A DNA stretch of 64,000 nucleotides, from the NCBI GenBank assembly GCA_030704615.1, contig CM060733.1:51522001-51586000 (forward strand), given 5' to 3'. Below, one piece after another: positions 47,184 through 58,600 of the stretch (position 1 is its first letter; every line of letters starts with the position of its first letter). Source of the stretch: Takakia lepidozioides. Taxonomy: Eukaryota > Streptophyta > Takakiopsida > Takakiales > Takakiaceae. The translations under genes and the position numbers were made by a program. Under the pieces are notes generated by a model that did not search any database, had not been told where the DNA came from, and saw only the letters and a list, made by a program, of their open reading frames with translations.

Positions 47184-48839
47184 TCTGGGCCCCTCCCTCC
47201 TGCCGCCTGGGAAGAACCTTAGGGAGACAACCCAGAAGGGAGCACAGAGAACAGCACCCGGATCTAATGCAAAGGAACAACTGACACAGCGAAGGACGAA
47301 GCGATTGTTGGAGCAGCAGTCTGGTCAGCATTTTGGACGGTCTCTCAAACAATCCATCACTTCACCCATGGACGGCGACGGAGGCTCGTCTGACCCTCGT
47401 GAACGGAGACGTCTCTCAACATTCGTCATCGTTCACGAGAACGTGCCATGATCCATGCCAAAACAAGAGAGTGGGATTATGAAATTGTTATGATTCCTTT
47501 TCTGCATGGAGGCGGCGATGGCGAGGAAGGAAGCTCTCCTAAAAATGGGCAGAAGACATGGAGGCCAATACCCCCAAGACGGTCGAGCTCCAAGAGCAGC
47601 GGCTGGTGGTCCTCAATCTGACTCTTAAGTCCCACTCTAATTTCAAAGTTTTAATAGTCCAGCACCTTTCCTTCACCAGCTTAAGCCCACCGATTGTGGA
47701 TCTGATTGTTGGACACAGCAGATTGATGCTTGTGAGAAGGGCTAGGAAATCTGGAAGCCCCAAGGAAAGGTTTATATCAAGGTAACTGCTTTAGCAAACA
47801 ACTTGTTATGAGTACATTCTCTTAGACATCCTGTTCTTACATCAAATGGATACAGATAGGAAGGAACTGGATTTTGTACCACAAGAAAAGTGGAGACAGA
47901 GAATCATTTTTCCTTCTCATGCCTTGCCAAATCTGAGATCCAGGGTGGTGGTGTGAAACCCCACAATCAGCTGGAGGATGTCTAGTATCCCAAGGGATTG
48001 TGCAAATAAGGCTACATGAGACTGTTGGTTTACTGGGATGGACAGTGTTAACATTTTTGCTATGCATGCCACTTGCCTCAGTACAGAATGGCAGTTGACC
48101 TCAGCCACCTGTGACATTGGTGTCAAGGTAGTGAGGCTATAATTTATAGATTATATGAATCTACATCACACTATCTAGAATGGCATCAAGTTCAACCATG
48201 AAATAAACAGTCAAGTCCCTGTTAATGGATTGTCATGCTGTGTGTGAACATCACTCACAGGCCACATTCCATAGATACAACCTCTCCCTTATTCCCTAAT
48301 TGCACCACCTCCCAACAGGGCTAAACTAACATGGTTTAAGAGGCAGAAGCCACGGTACACTTGCACCTGGTCTGGATCAGTACACTGGAGGGAACAGGAG
48401 CACAAGTCCTAGGACTAATACGCCCGAAAGCATGAGAAACTAAGACAGCCAACAAGCAAGTGCCCCAGGACAGCTTGCTAGAAAAATCACCCTAGCTCTG
48501 TTTGCAGTGGCAAATAATTGAACCAACTGCATGATCTGCTCATTCTGCATTCCAAGGCAGCATCCGGCCGGCCACAAATGGGAGTATCAATGCTCTAAGA
48601 TTGTTTGAAAGAGTATCGAAGTGCTAGCATTCATGTCAAAGATTGAGGATGGCGACTTCTGTCGTGGCACCCTATAGCTGTTGAGCCTGAGGCAGCTACT
48701 GCCAAGGTGGAGCCCCAATAAGAGCCCCAGGACTGTCAGAAAACTCCAGGAAAGGGGAAGGTGGCAATAATGGATGGCCAGTGTTGGAAACTTTGAGTGT
48801 ATGAGGATAGAACAATCTCTAGGTGCAAAATGTTGTAAT
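47184..48839. other. Spacer between gamma carbonic anhydrase and PEX16
   Basis: Holds the PEX16 promoter and the 3' flank of the carbonic anhydrase gene. A partial copy of the short dispersed unit (AGCAAACAAC, GTTATGAGTACATTCTCT) lies at 47793-47823. No gene was recognised. Confidence 0.45.
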
Positions 48840-50459
48840 TCAGATTGTTGCGCCCTGCCTCAGCAAGAGAGTTTCTTCAATACTCTTGGGGTTCACCTTG
48901 GCATGGGCCTCAGCTAGGCTAGCATAGTTGTCAGCTGACTTGCCAATGAACACAATCTCCTCAGGTGACAAGGGGCGCAACATCTTGGCTGGGTTCCCTG
49001 CCCACAACTGGCATTGAAGCCCCCATTCCAAAGAGAGTCAGAAGCCATAGACATGAAACCTCTCTCTTTTGCTCTCTCCCCACATTGGGTCTATGGCCAC
49101 TAGGCTACGGCAAACAACATCTTATGAGTGTGTTTTCTCTCCCCACAGTATGTTACACAGCTGTGCCGTCAATACCATCTGTTAGCTCAGTCACCAGAAC
49201 ACTAAGGCATCCTGCTAAATTGGCTTGGCCCAAGTATAAAAGCAGATGCAACATATCCAGTGGCAAAGGAAGAACATGCGCAAGAACTTCTGAGTCTGCC
49301 AGTCTTTCGGATGTAGAGCGGCATGTACCTGGCCAGTTGGAATGCGTGTGTTTTCCAAGACCACAGCACCTGCAGCAACCAGCGCACCTTTCTCCACAAC
49401 CACCCCATTCTGAAGAGTGGCCCCAATGCCAACAAATGCTTCGTTCTCCACTGTGCATGAATGCAGAACTGCGCTATGCCCTGCTCACATCCACCATAGA
49501 TGTTGAGAATGCTTGAGGTTCTCATCAATTGTCACCACCATCTCACAGAAGCCAAAGGCACTACATAGTTTAGGGTGAATCCTCAATTTTTTGGATTGTA
49601 AACATTGGGATTGGCCCCTTTATGCGAGGGTAGTTAACGTTGTACCAATTGTAACTTTGTTGCCTATGAAAGTGGAGGCAGGCTTGCCATCCAAGTTGAT
49701 ATTGCCTGTATGCACCAACGTGTGGTCTTGAATGTTGGTCTCATCACCCACGCTTATGCTCTTTGCATCCCCTGCCATAAATCCATGCAACAACGTCCCA
49801 CTGGTTGTCAACTTTCACAGCAGATGCCCAACCCGCTTTAAGGTATCAACCAGCTCTAGAACATCTTACTGTCACCGAAACATTACAAAAGCATATAGTG
49901 GAAGCCCATACCAAGTTGGCCAAGGTTTGAGGGTTTGCTCACCTCGAAGCACGCACCCATACCAAATAGAGGATCTCTTCCCAACTTTCACATCTCCGAT
50001 GATAGACGCACTTGGGGCGACAAAAGCATCTCTATGAACATCAGGTACCTTGTCCAATATGTTCATCAACGTTCGATGCCTCGAAACTGCCCAAGAAAAA
50101 AATCGCATTACTTCCCCGCAGTCTAATCCATCATCTACCTGCTATTTACCACATGTGCAACAACGACTCACAACAGCTTTCTGTCTGATTCCCTCATGAC
50201 ATGTACGTTACCACAGCTGCTTTTGCGAACAAACTGCTAACAAGACAGAAAGTATCTCAGGTGGATTGGAGCTGAGGTAGACAAAATGCGCGGCCATTGA
50301 GGAACGAAACGGACATAGAAGCGACGTGGGCAGCGCATACGTACGTGGTGCTTTGAAGAGGTTCGAGCCCTGCATACGGCATCCCATGCGATCAAGGGCC
50401 TGCCCGGTCTCCCGCACCCAGAATCCCACAGTATAGAGAGCTCGAGCCAACGTTCCCAT
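48840..50459 (-). CDS. Mitochondrial gamma carbonic anhydrase of complex I, five exons
   Basis: Gamma carbonic anhydrases form the plant-specific spherical domain on the complex I membrane arm in mitochondria. Exons: 50459-50345, 50086-49943, 49771-49646, 49480-49329 and 49007-48840, all in phase, giving 234 residues. The start MGTLARALYTVGFWVRETGQ matches the family; an in-frame upstream start at 50480 is less likely. The left-handed beta-helix carries the expected text: SRHRTLMN, APSASIIGDVKVGKRSSIWYG, NIQDHTLVH, TIGHSAVLH, AGNPAKMLR. The three zinc-binding His positions (LVH, GHSAVLH) are present. Known plant members have about 255-278 residues; this one stops early, after SLAEAHAKVNP. The short dispersed unit lies in its last intron. 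Confidence 0.94.
49074..49147 (+). repeat. Short dispersed insertion unit, copy 3 (intron of gamma carbonic anhydrase)
   Basis: The core GGCTACGGCAAACAAC (49103-49118) with TCTTATGAG is bracketed by exact 11-bp direct repeats CTCTCCCCACA at 49074-49084 and 49137-49147. The core is shared with copies at 10125 and 11053. Confidence 0.65.
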
Positions 50460-51205
50460 CTTCCTCGCTCCGATCTCCACTTCCTGTGCACGGATTATTC
50501 CGACGATTTTTCAGCACTCCCTTACTTGAACAACTTTCTCCACAGCCATCAAAACAACCACAGTTTCCCCTTCTCGAATATCTCCAGCACCTCTGCAAAA
50601 GCCAGTCTCCTCCTTTCTATCGATCCTCTCTTCAACGCTCTTGAACTCTTGAACTCTTCTTCGAGATCCTCGTGCCCGCTTCAGAAGGAGAGAGACGACA
50701 GCCGACGAGAATGGATGAATATTTGGATGAGGATTCGTGAAACATACACATGTGGATGATTGGGTAGATGAGTCTAACCCTGGTTTCATTTATACTCCTC
50801 TCCTCAGTTAGCGAAAGGATGGCCCTCAACATCCATCTATTTCGCCAGACTTCATCTACAGCCTGTGCGTTCAATTCATCCAGCATCCTGTTTAGGGTTA
50901 AATAAGCAGTGTCCACGTCAGACTATTTGGGGTTGTATCCGGCATGTGGGATGCCGGTTGGGTTCAAGTGTCATCACCCGTGGAATAGTATATATCGAAT
51001 TTGCTGCAGTCTTTGGGTTTATTCAAAGACATGGTGTGAGCGTCCGGCGGTCCAGACTATATACTCGCAAACCCCTCCTGAACTGTGCAAACAATATGGG
51101 ATAATTCAGGTCGAAGGTACGCCATTTTACGAGGGCCTGTAGTACTCGTTTGGCTCGTCTCTCTCATCTTGAGCTCTGGAAAGGGAGGGTTCGGAGAGAG
51201 AGAGG
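50460..51205. promoter_or_regulatory. Divergent promoter region of two complex I genes
   Basis: The 746-bp spacer lies between the starts of gamma carbonic anhydrase (minus) and NDUFB9 (plus). TTTAGGGTTAA at 50890-50900 contains a telo-box-like AACCCTAA on the minus strand, a motif common in promoters of plant housekeeping and mitochondrial genes. Shared regulation is inferred from the layout. Confidence 0.55.
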
Positions 51206-53639
51206 ATGAGTGCGGCGGTAGTTGCAGCGAGGAGGGCGCTGCAACAGCAGCGGGCGCGGATCTTGTACAGGCGGTCGCTCAAAACTGTGCTGAGCTGGGC
51301 CGTTCATCGTGATATCTTCTACGTTGAGGTAGTCTTTCTCTTTTTTACCCCATTGGAAATCTGGATCTATCGCTACGTTTTAGTGTCCGGCGCATTTTGG
51401 AGAGGGTAGATTTGCATTGCTAGTGTGAATTTGTTTGGGGGGGGAGCGGTGTACATTGTGTGACTGTGAAAGACGCAGTGAATTCATTTGGGAGGAATTT
51501 AGGTCAGGGATCTTGGTTTTCTGTAAAGCCTGCTTTGAGTTCGATGTGGGAGGAAAAAATATGGCCCGATTGCAGCTCTTCTCAAGCCTCCAGTAAGTTT
51601 GATGGCTTTGGGAGACACCTGTTGTTGGCATTGCCGTGCATGTACCGCTCATTCGAATTCCAAGTGGTCGGTGAAAGGAACTATGTATGACTTGATTGTA
51701 GGTATTATCACATCCTTAATGTGCACTGTTAAGTGGTACGTGCACTGGAAAAGAATGGGGATTTATCCCAATACCAGTGTACATACAATATTCTCTCAAA
51801 TTGGCACTGTGGGATTGTGGTGTTGTATTAGTCCACGAATATAGCATCCAAACAGGTGCATACGTTCTGCACAATTGTCTACTGTGTGGTTGATTGTCAA
51901 GTCAGGCGTAACAAATCACACCATTGTCGGCCAGGCCAGGAGGTCAACTGCCTGATAACAAACATCGTCAGTGATAATAAGGGGAAGGCACTGCTGTGAT
52001 GTGGTGAATGAAAGGTTCTTAAAATGCTGAATGTCAATTGTAAGTTGAAACTCATAGGGGGTTTGTTTTCTGTTACATCAGGGCTCAAGCTTGTCTTAGA
52101 GTGCATTCTAGCAGTGTCTCTTGTGCACCCATCCAATTGATGGTGATCATCTGTTGTCCTATCTATGAAACCTTGTAATGACAGCAATGCAGTGGTCAAT
52201 GTCTCGTGTTGCCTTGAAGCCATCAATGGGGACAAAGCGGGCCTTCCTGCACCAACTCCTACAGATAGAGGGGTGGTGATATCTCAATAGAACAATTGAA
52301 AGGGTGATCTATGCTTATTTGTTTTCTGCACAGATTGCTACAGGACAGTCATGTGTATCGTAGCGTATCGTCAGTGGTGTATGGTTTGCTTTTTCTACAA
52401 TCTGGTATGTTCAAATCTCTACTGAAACTAATCACAATCGATTGCAGGCAGAGAAAACCAGGCGAGAGTTCGAGGACCACAGGGATGTGGTATGCATCTA
52501 TTCTTGTTATCTCTCTTTCTTACTGGTACTGTTACTGTCATTTGAGTTACACGGTTTTTTTAATTTCTCGTATACATGGCATATGCATTAACTTTAGCAA
52601 TACATAGAGAGGAAGAGAGTCTGGACCCTGGAGGATTGGCTGGGTGGGTGGTCTCTGAAGAGGTTCTCTACAAGTCCAAGGTGTTACCCTTCCCCATAAG
52701 CCAGTATGATAGCATTCTTTGGATGTTCTTCCACATACCCTTGTGCCCATAGTCCCTACATTTGCCAGAACAGGAGGGGAGAGAGAATTGAAAAGACAAC
52801 CATATTCATGATGACAGGTGAGCTTGGACGTTATAGATCGGTTGCTGTTTGACGGCGAAGCCCGCCTTAATAAGCTGGAGCATCCTGATCCTTACATCGG
52901 TACTGTCTCCCCTTTTCTCTGTCCTCATTGCAGTCTCTAAGAAGCTAATCCTTGTTGTCATCCTTTTAATATCTGAACAGCAAATTGCTTCAGGCTGAGA
53001 TTAGTCGCTGCACAAACTCTAGATGTTTTGGGTGCAGGATAGTGAAACCAAGGGAATTTACCTCAATGACGTAAGCTTTGGGATGAACTGTGTCTAAAGG
53101 CATATATCACATTTATTGTGGAAGTTAGGAGTGTGTAAAGTTTCATGAAGTCCAGCCTCAAGTCTGCCTGCAACACCTTGGAAGGATCTCTATTATACAC
53201 ACTGTTAGTTAATCAATTTCTGTATTGATGGACTATGGTTTTTGATACCTTGGTTGAGTTATGAGTGCATATAAGTGGAATATGTATGCATATGGAATGG
53301 AAATGACCAAACTGGCTGCTCAGATAAAGGGAAAGAGAGTCTCAGAATCTGGTGGTCATTCTGCAGTTCCCTGGTATCCCGGAGGCTCAAAGTTTGAACG
53401 TAATCCACCTGTTCCCCCGGAGGTATGTGGCTTTCTCTCTGTAGTTTCGAAAAAGCTCTTTCCAGTGGAGGGATCTGTTGCACAAGGGTTTACGGCACAG
53501 TTTTCCAACTTTCAAGTAGTAAGTGCAGATGGATCGGTATCTGTGGAAGTGTCAGAAGCATTGAAACATGGAAATGTTGGACTCTCTATTGCTGCAGATT
53601 AAGGTGGTGTTGGACTTTGGGCGGGAAGAACCGGTCTAG
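51206..53639 (+). CDS. NADH dehydrogenase (complex I) B22 subunit NDUFB9, five exons
   Basis: NDUFB9/B22 is an accessory LYR-family subunit at the distal membrane arm of mitochondrial complex I. Exons: 51206-51328, 52448-52489, 52818-52899, 53367-53422 and 53598-53639, in phase, GT-AG throughout, giving 114 residues (plant homologues about 117). The LYR motif stands in ARILYRRSLKTVLSWAVHR. Further landmarks are TRREFEDH, LEHPDPYIVPWYPGGSKFER, and the C-terminal VVLDFGREEPV. The gene appears intact. It starts head to head with gamma carbonic anhydrase, another complex I subunit. Confidence 0.95.
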
Positions 53640-55034
53640 TAGACAAACAAGTTGACCTAAAGAGCATTGTTTTTGGAGGACACGTTTCGTCTCAGACCTT
53701 GAAGCTGTTATCTTTCACTGTTAGTGACTACCAGCACATGGTCTTCATGCTGTCATTTATTTTTCTTGACTAGGCAGTGTCATTTTGTAAGCATGCTTTG
53801 TGGTGTCAGTTCAGGGTCTTTGATATAAAAGACACAATGTGAGAAAGTACCACCGCAATAACGCGCCACGCTCCAGCTTATTATGAACCTCTCATCTTTG
53901 AGTCACCTACAAAACACTCAGTCCGGTGCCCCTGGTGACTGTAAGGCAGCCCATGTGGATTTTCAACAAGCGAATTGCAAGTGTTGAATGTTTAGTGTTT
54001 AGAGTTACAAGGCAATCGCAAATGCTTCTCTGTGAGCCACTACATGTTATCACCTTCAGAGCACTGCCAGTACAATGCAGTGAAGTTTTGTGTGTACATG
54101 GACAGTTGCTGGCTTCAAGACGAAAGTTTAGGCCCTATCTGAAGGTGCAGGGACTCACCATGCCTTCAAGTGTACAGTGTGGAGGCACCATTAACCCCCC
54201 ACTACAACATCTGCTGTATAGTGATCATAGTAAATTGAATTTTAGCAACTAAGTGTGACTGAGGTCAGCTGTTGCCATCCTTCAAATGCATGTAAGCAGA
54301 GATGACTGATGCCCATCCCCCTCTGTTTTCTTGATTCCTTGCAATTCAGAAGGCTGCTGCACAGACACAGATTACAGCAGACCACATAGACCATCTTCGT
54401 CAGCTTTCACTGAAATATGTGAAGGACTCAAAAGTGGAAGAAGCTAAGTGTGAGAGGCTAGAGCCCAGTAATCGGAGTCGGACTTGTTGACGCTATCGAA
54501 TGAAGTGAAGAAACGGCGTCTTCCCCCCTTGTTGCCCAAAGAAGAACCGATTGCACCAGACAAGAACAGTCACGAGAAAACCAAATCTTTGAGTAGCCGG
54601 AATTCCAAGAGAAAGATTGACACATTCTCTACGAGGATCAACACAATCCTCACCTTCATCCTGATCGAAAGTTTTTCTGGGGAAGACATTCAGCGTGGAC
54701 GAAGATTATGACGATGCTCTGACTCAGGTTCCAACGCTGTGCAAGCTTAAACGCGCCGAAGTTTGTTGCACTAAATGCTGTACTGTGACTTTAGAGCCGC
54801 CGCTACATGTGGCTGCACGCCAGGGGCATGCTAACTCTGGCGTGCCGCGGAAATGGAGCGACAGCAGGAAGGGCTGAGTGTATTTCATCCTCGGGCTTCC
54901 AAGAGCATCTTATCAGCGTCTTCTCTTTCGGAGTTCATCGGTGAGAGGGTGGTGTTGATTGTTCGCAATTGTTAGAGTCCATCAGAGGTTTGTGAGAGTT
55001 GGGTGTGGTATATCATACTCTCGGTGCAGTTACA
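53640..55034. other. Spacer between NDUFB9 and peroxiredoxin with possible orphan exons
   Basis: After a good acceptor (TTGCAATTCAG, ending 54351) a frame reads KAAAQTQITADHIDHLRQLS and stops at 54489. The overlapping frame 54484-54711 reads NEVKKRRLPPLLPKEEPIAP. I do not recognise either and could not connect them to a start. The peroxiredoxin promoter should lie in the right part. Confidence 0.35.
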
Positions 55035-57229
55035 ATGGCTCCCATTACAGTCGGTGAGAAGATTCCTGACGGAGATCTCGCCTACCTCACCACGGATGGT
55101 GTAGAGAAGTTCCCTGTTCACGAGTCTCTGAAGGGGAAGAAGGTGGTCCTGTTTGCTGTTCCTGGCGCTTTCACTCCCACCTGCAGGTAGTCATTTCTGG
55201 CTTTTTCTCGTCTCCGATAGTCGATTAGCTCCCTCACCCGATTCCGTCTTCATTCGCTTCCGCTCTGTTTGGTAGTTGTATGTATCTGATCGTCATTCTG
55301 GCTCCTCATTGTGCATTTTGTAAGTGTCTGGATTAAGCCTAGTTCTTAAGCCGAGTCTTTTGGAGCAAAATGGGAGAGGGGACATTTCACTTCCTTCGAA
55401 TATGGATTTGTAGCACAGTTCTTCCAAGAGGATCGGAGATTTTGGGGAGTGTTGTCCACTAGTACATGCTGTTGGTGGGTTAGGTGGAGGTTCTTTGATG
55501 TTCTCCGTCGTGTGGAATGAAACTCCAGCGTTCTCAATTGTAGATTGTGTGGCTAAGCCTTGAGGGCAAGTGTTCTATCCGAGGTTTGGGTGCCAGTATG
55601 AGTTTTGGTGGTGGATCACATGGCGTGACAGCAATAAAAGATACACTCGACCCCGAAAAATGTTGTTCTATATGTGAACGGTGTTGTTTACATGTGCTTA
55701 AACCTGGCCCTCGGTCCCTAAGGGCAAGTGGGTGACGCTTCGTAAGCTTCTGTTCCGTTGAGATCGGTGTTTCGCTCAGGATTGCCAGTCACGGTTGTGG
55801 ATGTAATACAGTTTACTCATGGTAGTGTGTAGTTGTCTGTAGTTGCTGGCTCTCTCTTTCAAATATGGCTTATCGGACCTTTGCTGAATTTCAATCGATT
55901 ATATGTAGGTGTGTTGTTTACGCATATGGAAAGTTTGGGTAAGAATGCTACTTATTCGTCTGCTTTTACCATGTAGTCTGAGTGTTTCCTTAGAAGGACT
56001 TAGGGTAGTTGAGTTTCCATGTAATTTCGTTAGATGGCGCTCATTGAATATCTCTTTGATGTCAAGACTGTTCCCTGAGTTAAGGTGCTTGATGTATTTT
56101 TCTTCATTCATCAGAGCGTGCCAATTTCTCCTACATGTTAAAAAATCTCTCTTAAGAACTGTGGACAATTGACTTGGACATCTAGTGAGTGTCAGTTTGT
56201 TGGGAAATTGTTGTCGTGTCGTGTTGTTTTTCAGTGTTATGCTATCTGAAATGCTGTGGTCCTAAGAATTGTCACGTAGTTTTGAGCCACATGAATCTCC
56301 AATGGTCAAACTCTTCTGTTTAAGGATTCAACCTCATCTGTTTCCCTTTTCTGGATGCCCCACTCTAGCTTGAAGGTAGTTGGCAATCTGGCTAATATGA
56401 CACGTGTGTGAAAGGCTCCGGGCTGTAGTTTGTGCTGTAGTTGGTGCGCCTCCGAACTTTCAGAAAATATCATTTTGCCATACCAGATTGTATTTCTATC
56501 TGACACTCAAACATGCCATTGCACTTTTGCAGTCTGAAGCATGTTCCCAGCTTTCTGGACAAAGCATCAGAGCTCAAGTCCAAGGGTGTTGATCTGATCC
56601 TCTGCATTTCAGGTCTCTCCTTGTGACTCTTCCCCTTTCTATGTGCACAAGTCGATGTTGAATTGAAGCTTTGAAATTGCTTGTGAAAAGAGAGAGATTG
56701 CTTCCACAAGGAAAGTTTTGAAGATGGTTGTTATACAGTTGTTGCTAATGTTCATCAGAGTGTCTTGAAAAACAATTCCCTGCGGATGTGAGATAGGAGG
56801 TTTTTGTGGGTTGTGCCAACAATTAGTGTCTTCAGTCAAGGAATGGAATGTGGTGAAGATGCTCTGGCTCTATCACCATTTTGAGACGTCACATGAGCAT
56901 TAATGTTCATGCAGGTATAATGTGTATTATGCTGTCAAACATGACTAATATCTTTGTCATTCCGTGTGGTTGGTGCAGTGAATGATCCCTTCGTAGTGAA
57001 AGAATGGGAAAAAACCTACCCCAATGCTGACCAGATCAAATTTTTAGCTGATGGATCGGCCAGATTCACCAAAGCACTGTGTTTGGACTTGGACCTGACT
57101 GACAAGGGCCTTGGTATCCGCTCACAGAGGTATTGTCTCCTTATTGAGGATTTGGTGGTGAAGGTTGCCAACATCGAGAAGAGTGGTTATGAACTCTCTA
57201 GTGCAGAGGAGATCTTGAAGTCTCTTTGA
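55035..57229 (+). CDS. Type II peroxiredoxin (PrxII), three exons
   Basis: PrxII reduces hydrogen peroxide and alkyl hydroperoxides using thioredoxin or glutaredoxin. Exons 55035-55186, 56533-56612 and 56979-57229 join in phase to 160 residues, matching cytosolic PrxII forms (about 162). It starts MAPITVGEKIPDGDL with no targeting extension, so a cytosolic location is likely. The peroxidatic Cys stands in PGAFTPTC and the second conserved Cys in LILCISVNDPF. GSARFTKAL, LTDKGLGIRSQRY and the tail SSAEEILKSL are family features. An additional Cys occurs in KALCLDLDL, where plant relatives usually have Gly. The first intron is long (1346 bp). Confidence 0.95.
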
Positions 57230-58299
57230 GAGTCTTGATGTCTGTGACATCAGGTTGCAAATGAATTAGGCGGTTAGTTGAAACACAGACTATGACTATG
57301 CCTTGTTTTTGGTTCACTTGGTACTTCCGCCAGGTAACTACCAGCCTTCTCCTATAGGACAAGGAACAATGAATTGGTAAGTTTGGGGAATATTCCAAGT
57401 TTCTACCTTTGTGTCATGTGGTACTTCAACCCACCCATGAAGTAATATACGGAAGGGATTGATGCTTTCTGATGCTTTCTGATGCTTTCTGATGTTATTT
57501 TATTCATGAAATCACATCTTCAGATTTGTGCTCCACTTTTCTTTCAGTTGATTACTGTTGCCAAAGCAACAGACCTATGATATCTGCAGATCTCTTGAAG
57601 GTCTGTTGCTGGGCCTTTGTAATTGTCCTGGTTGGTTGTCAGTCTCCAATTCTTTGGCCTTTCTACAGTAGGATTCTAAGCAGTATACCCCAGAAACATC
57701 AAGCTCTGTTGTCACTCAGATTACTGTTTTAAAAAGGAGGATAGTAGGCTCTGAATCTCATAAGGATGAGGGTAAAAAAATCAAAACCCTATTATACCCT
57801 GCCCATGGAACCCACCTATGTAGAGTGTGACACTCCCAAAGCTGCTTCCAATTCATCTTTTTCCACTTCTGGAGTAGAGTTAGCTGTCAAGTATGGCGAG
57901 GTTGGTGCTGCCATTCAAGTGCAAGGGATTGAATCCATGTGCAAGATCTGGAATGCATCTTTCACTGCAAAACCATTTGTAGTTTTGGTGGATGACAGGG
58001 GATGGAAGTGAACTTTGAAGGTAAATGGTGCACATTAAGTAATTGAGCACATGGGAATTTACCATGCCTTAAAACAACCTAAGTGCCGTCCTCTTGAATT
58101 TACCAAAGGGCAGGAAAATTGGAAAAACACCTGTGACTTACCCACGTGGCAGGCCAGATGGTAATCTTGTAAATAACATCTAGGGCTTAAAGTTTATTAT
58201 AATACCCCAATTTTTGGACAAGGCACTATGGAATTTTACTCATCAAAGGAAGTACAAAGTAAATATTACTCCATGGGTGTATAGGAAGGAAGTCAAGAT
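57230..58299. other. Downstream of peroxiredoxin, no gene recognised
   Basis: Includes the peroxiredoxin 3' flank. An 11-bp tandem repeat GATGCTTTCT(G) occurs about four times at 57460-57495. An open frame at 57766-58011 has no recognisable domain. Confidence 0.45.
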
Positions 58300-58600
58300 C
58301 TGACAATTTATCCTCCAAATTTCACATACATAGCAATCTAAGTTATCTCAATTTTTGGAATCTTGATTTTTGGGGGAGATATTTCTGTAGGTGCCACAAA
58401 ATCAGATTGTAAAATGCAACATGATACTTGAATTTGGTGGTCAAACCAGTTATGCAATTTTGGAATACATCCAATATATTGGGGCATATTATTTTGTTAT
58501 AATCTCCTGAATGCAATGGTCAAAGTGCTTGCACTTTTCACATGATGTAGTGTAGTAAATATGCACATCACTATAAGGTTCATCCCTATGGATGATTAGA
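58300..58600 (-). repeat. Dispersed non-coding repeat, copy 2 (inverted)
   Basis: Its reverse complement resembles 33891-34520: GGTTTGACCACCAAATTC, a CATATTTACTACA segment and a GATGAACCTTATA segment occur in matching order. Coding potential is absent. Confidence 0.55.
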
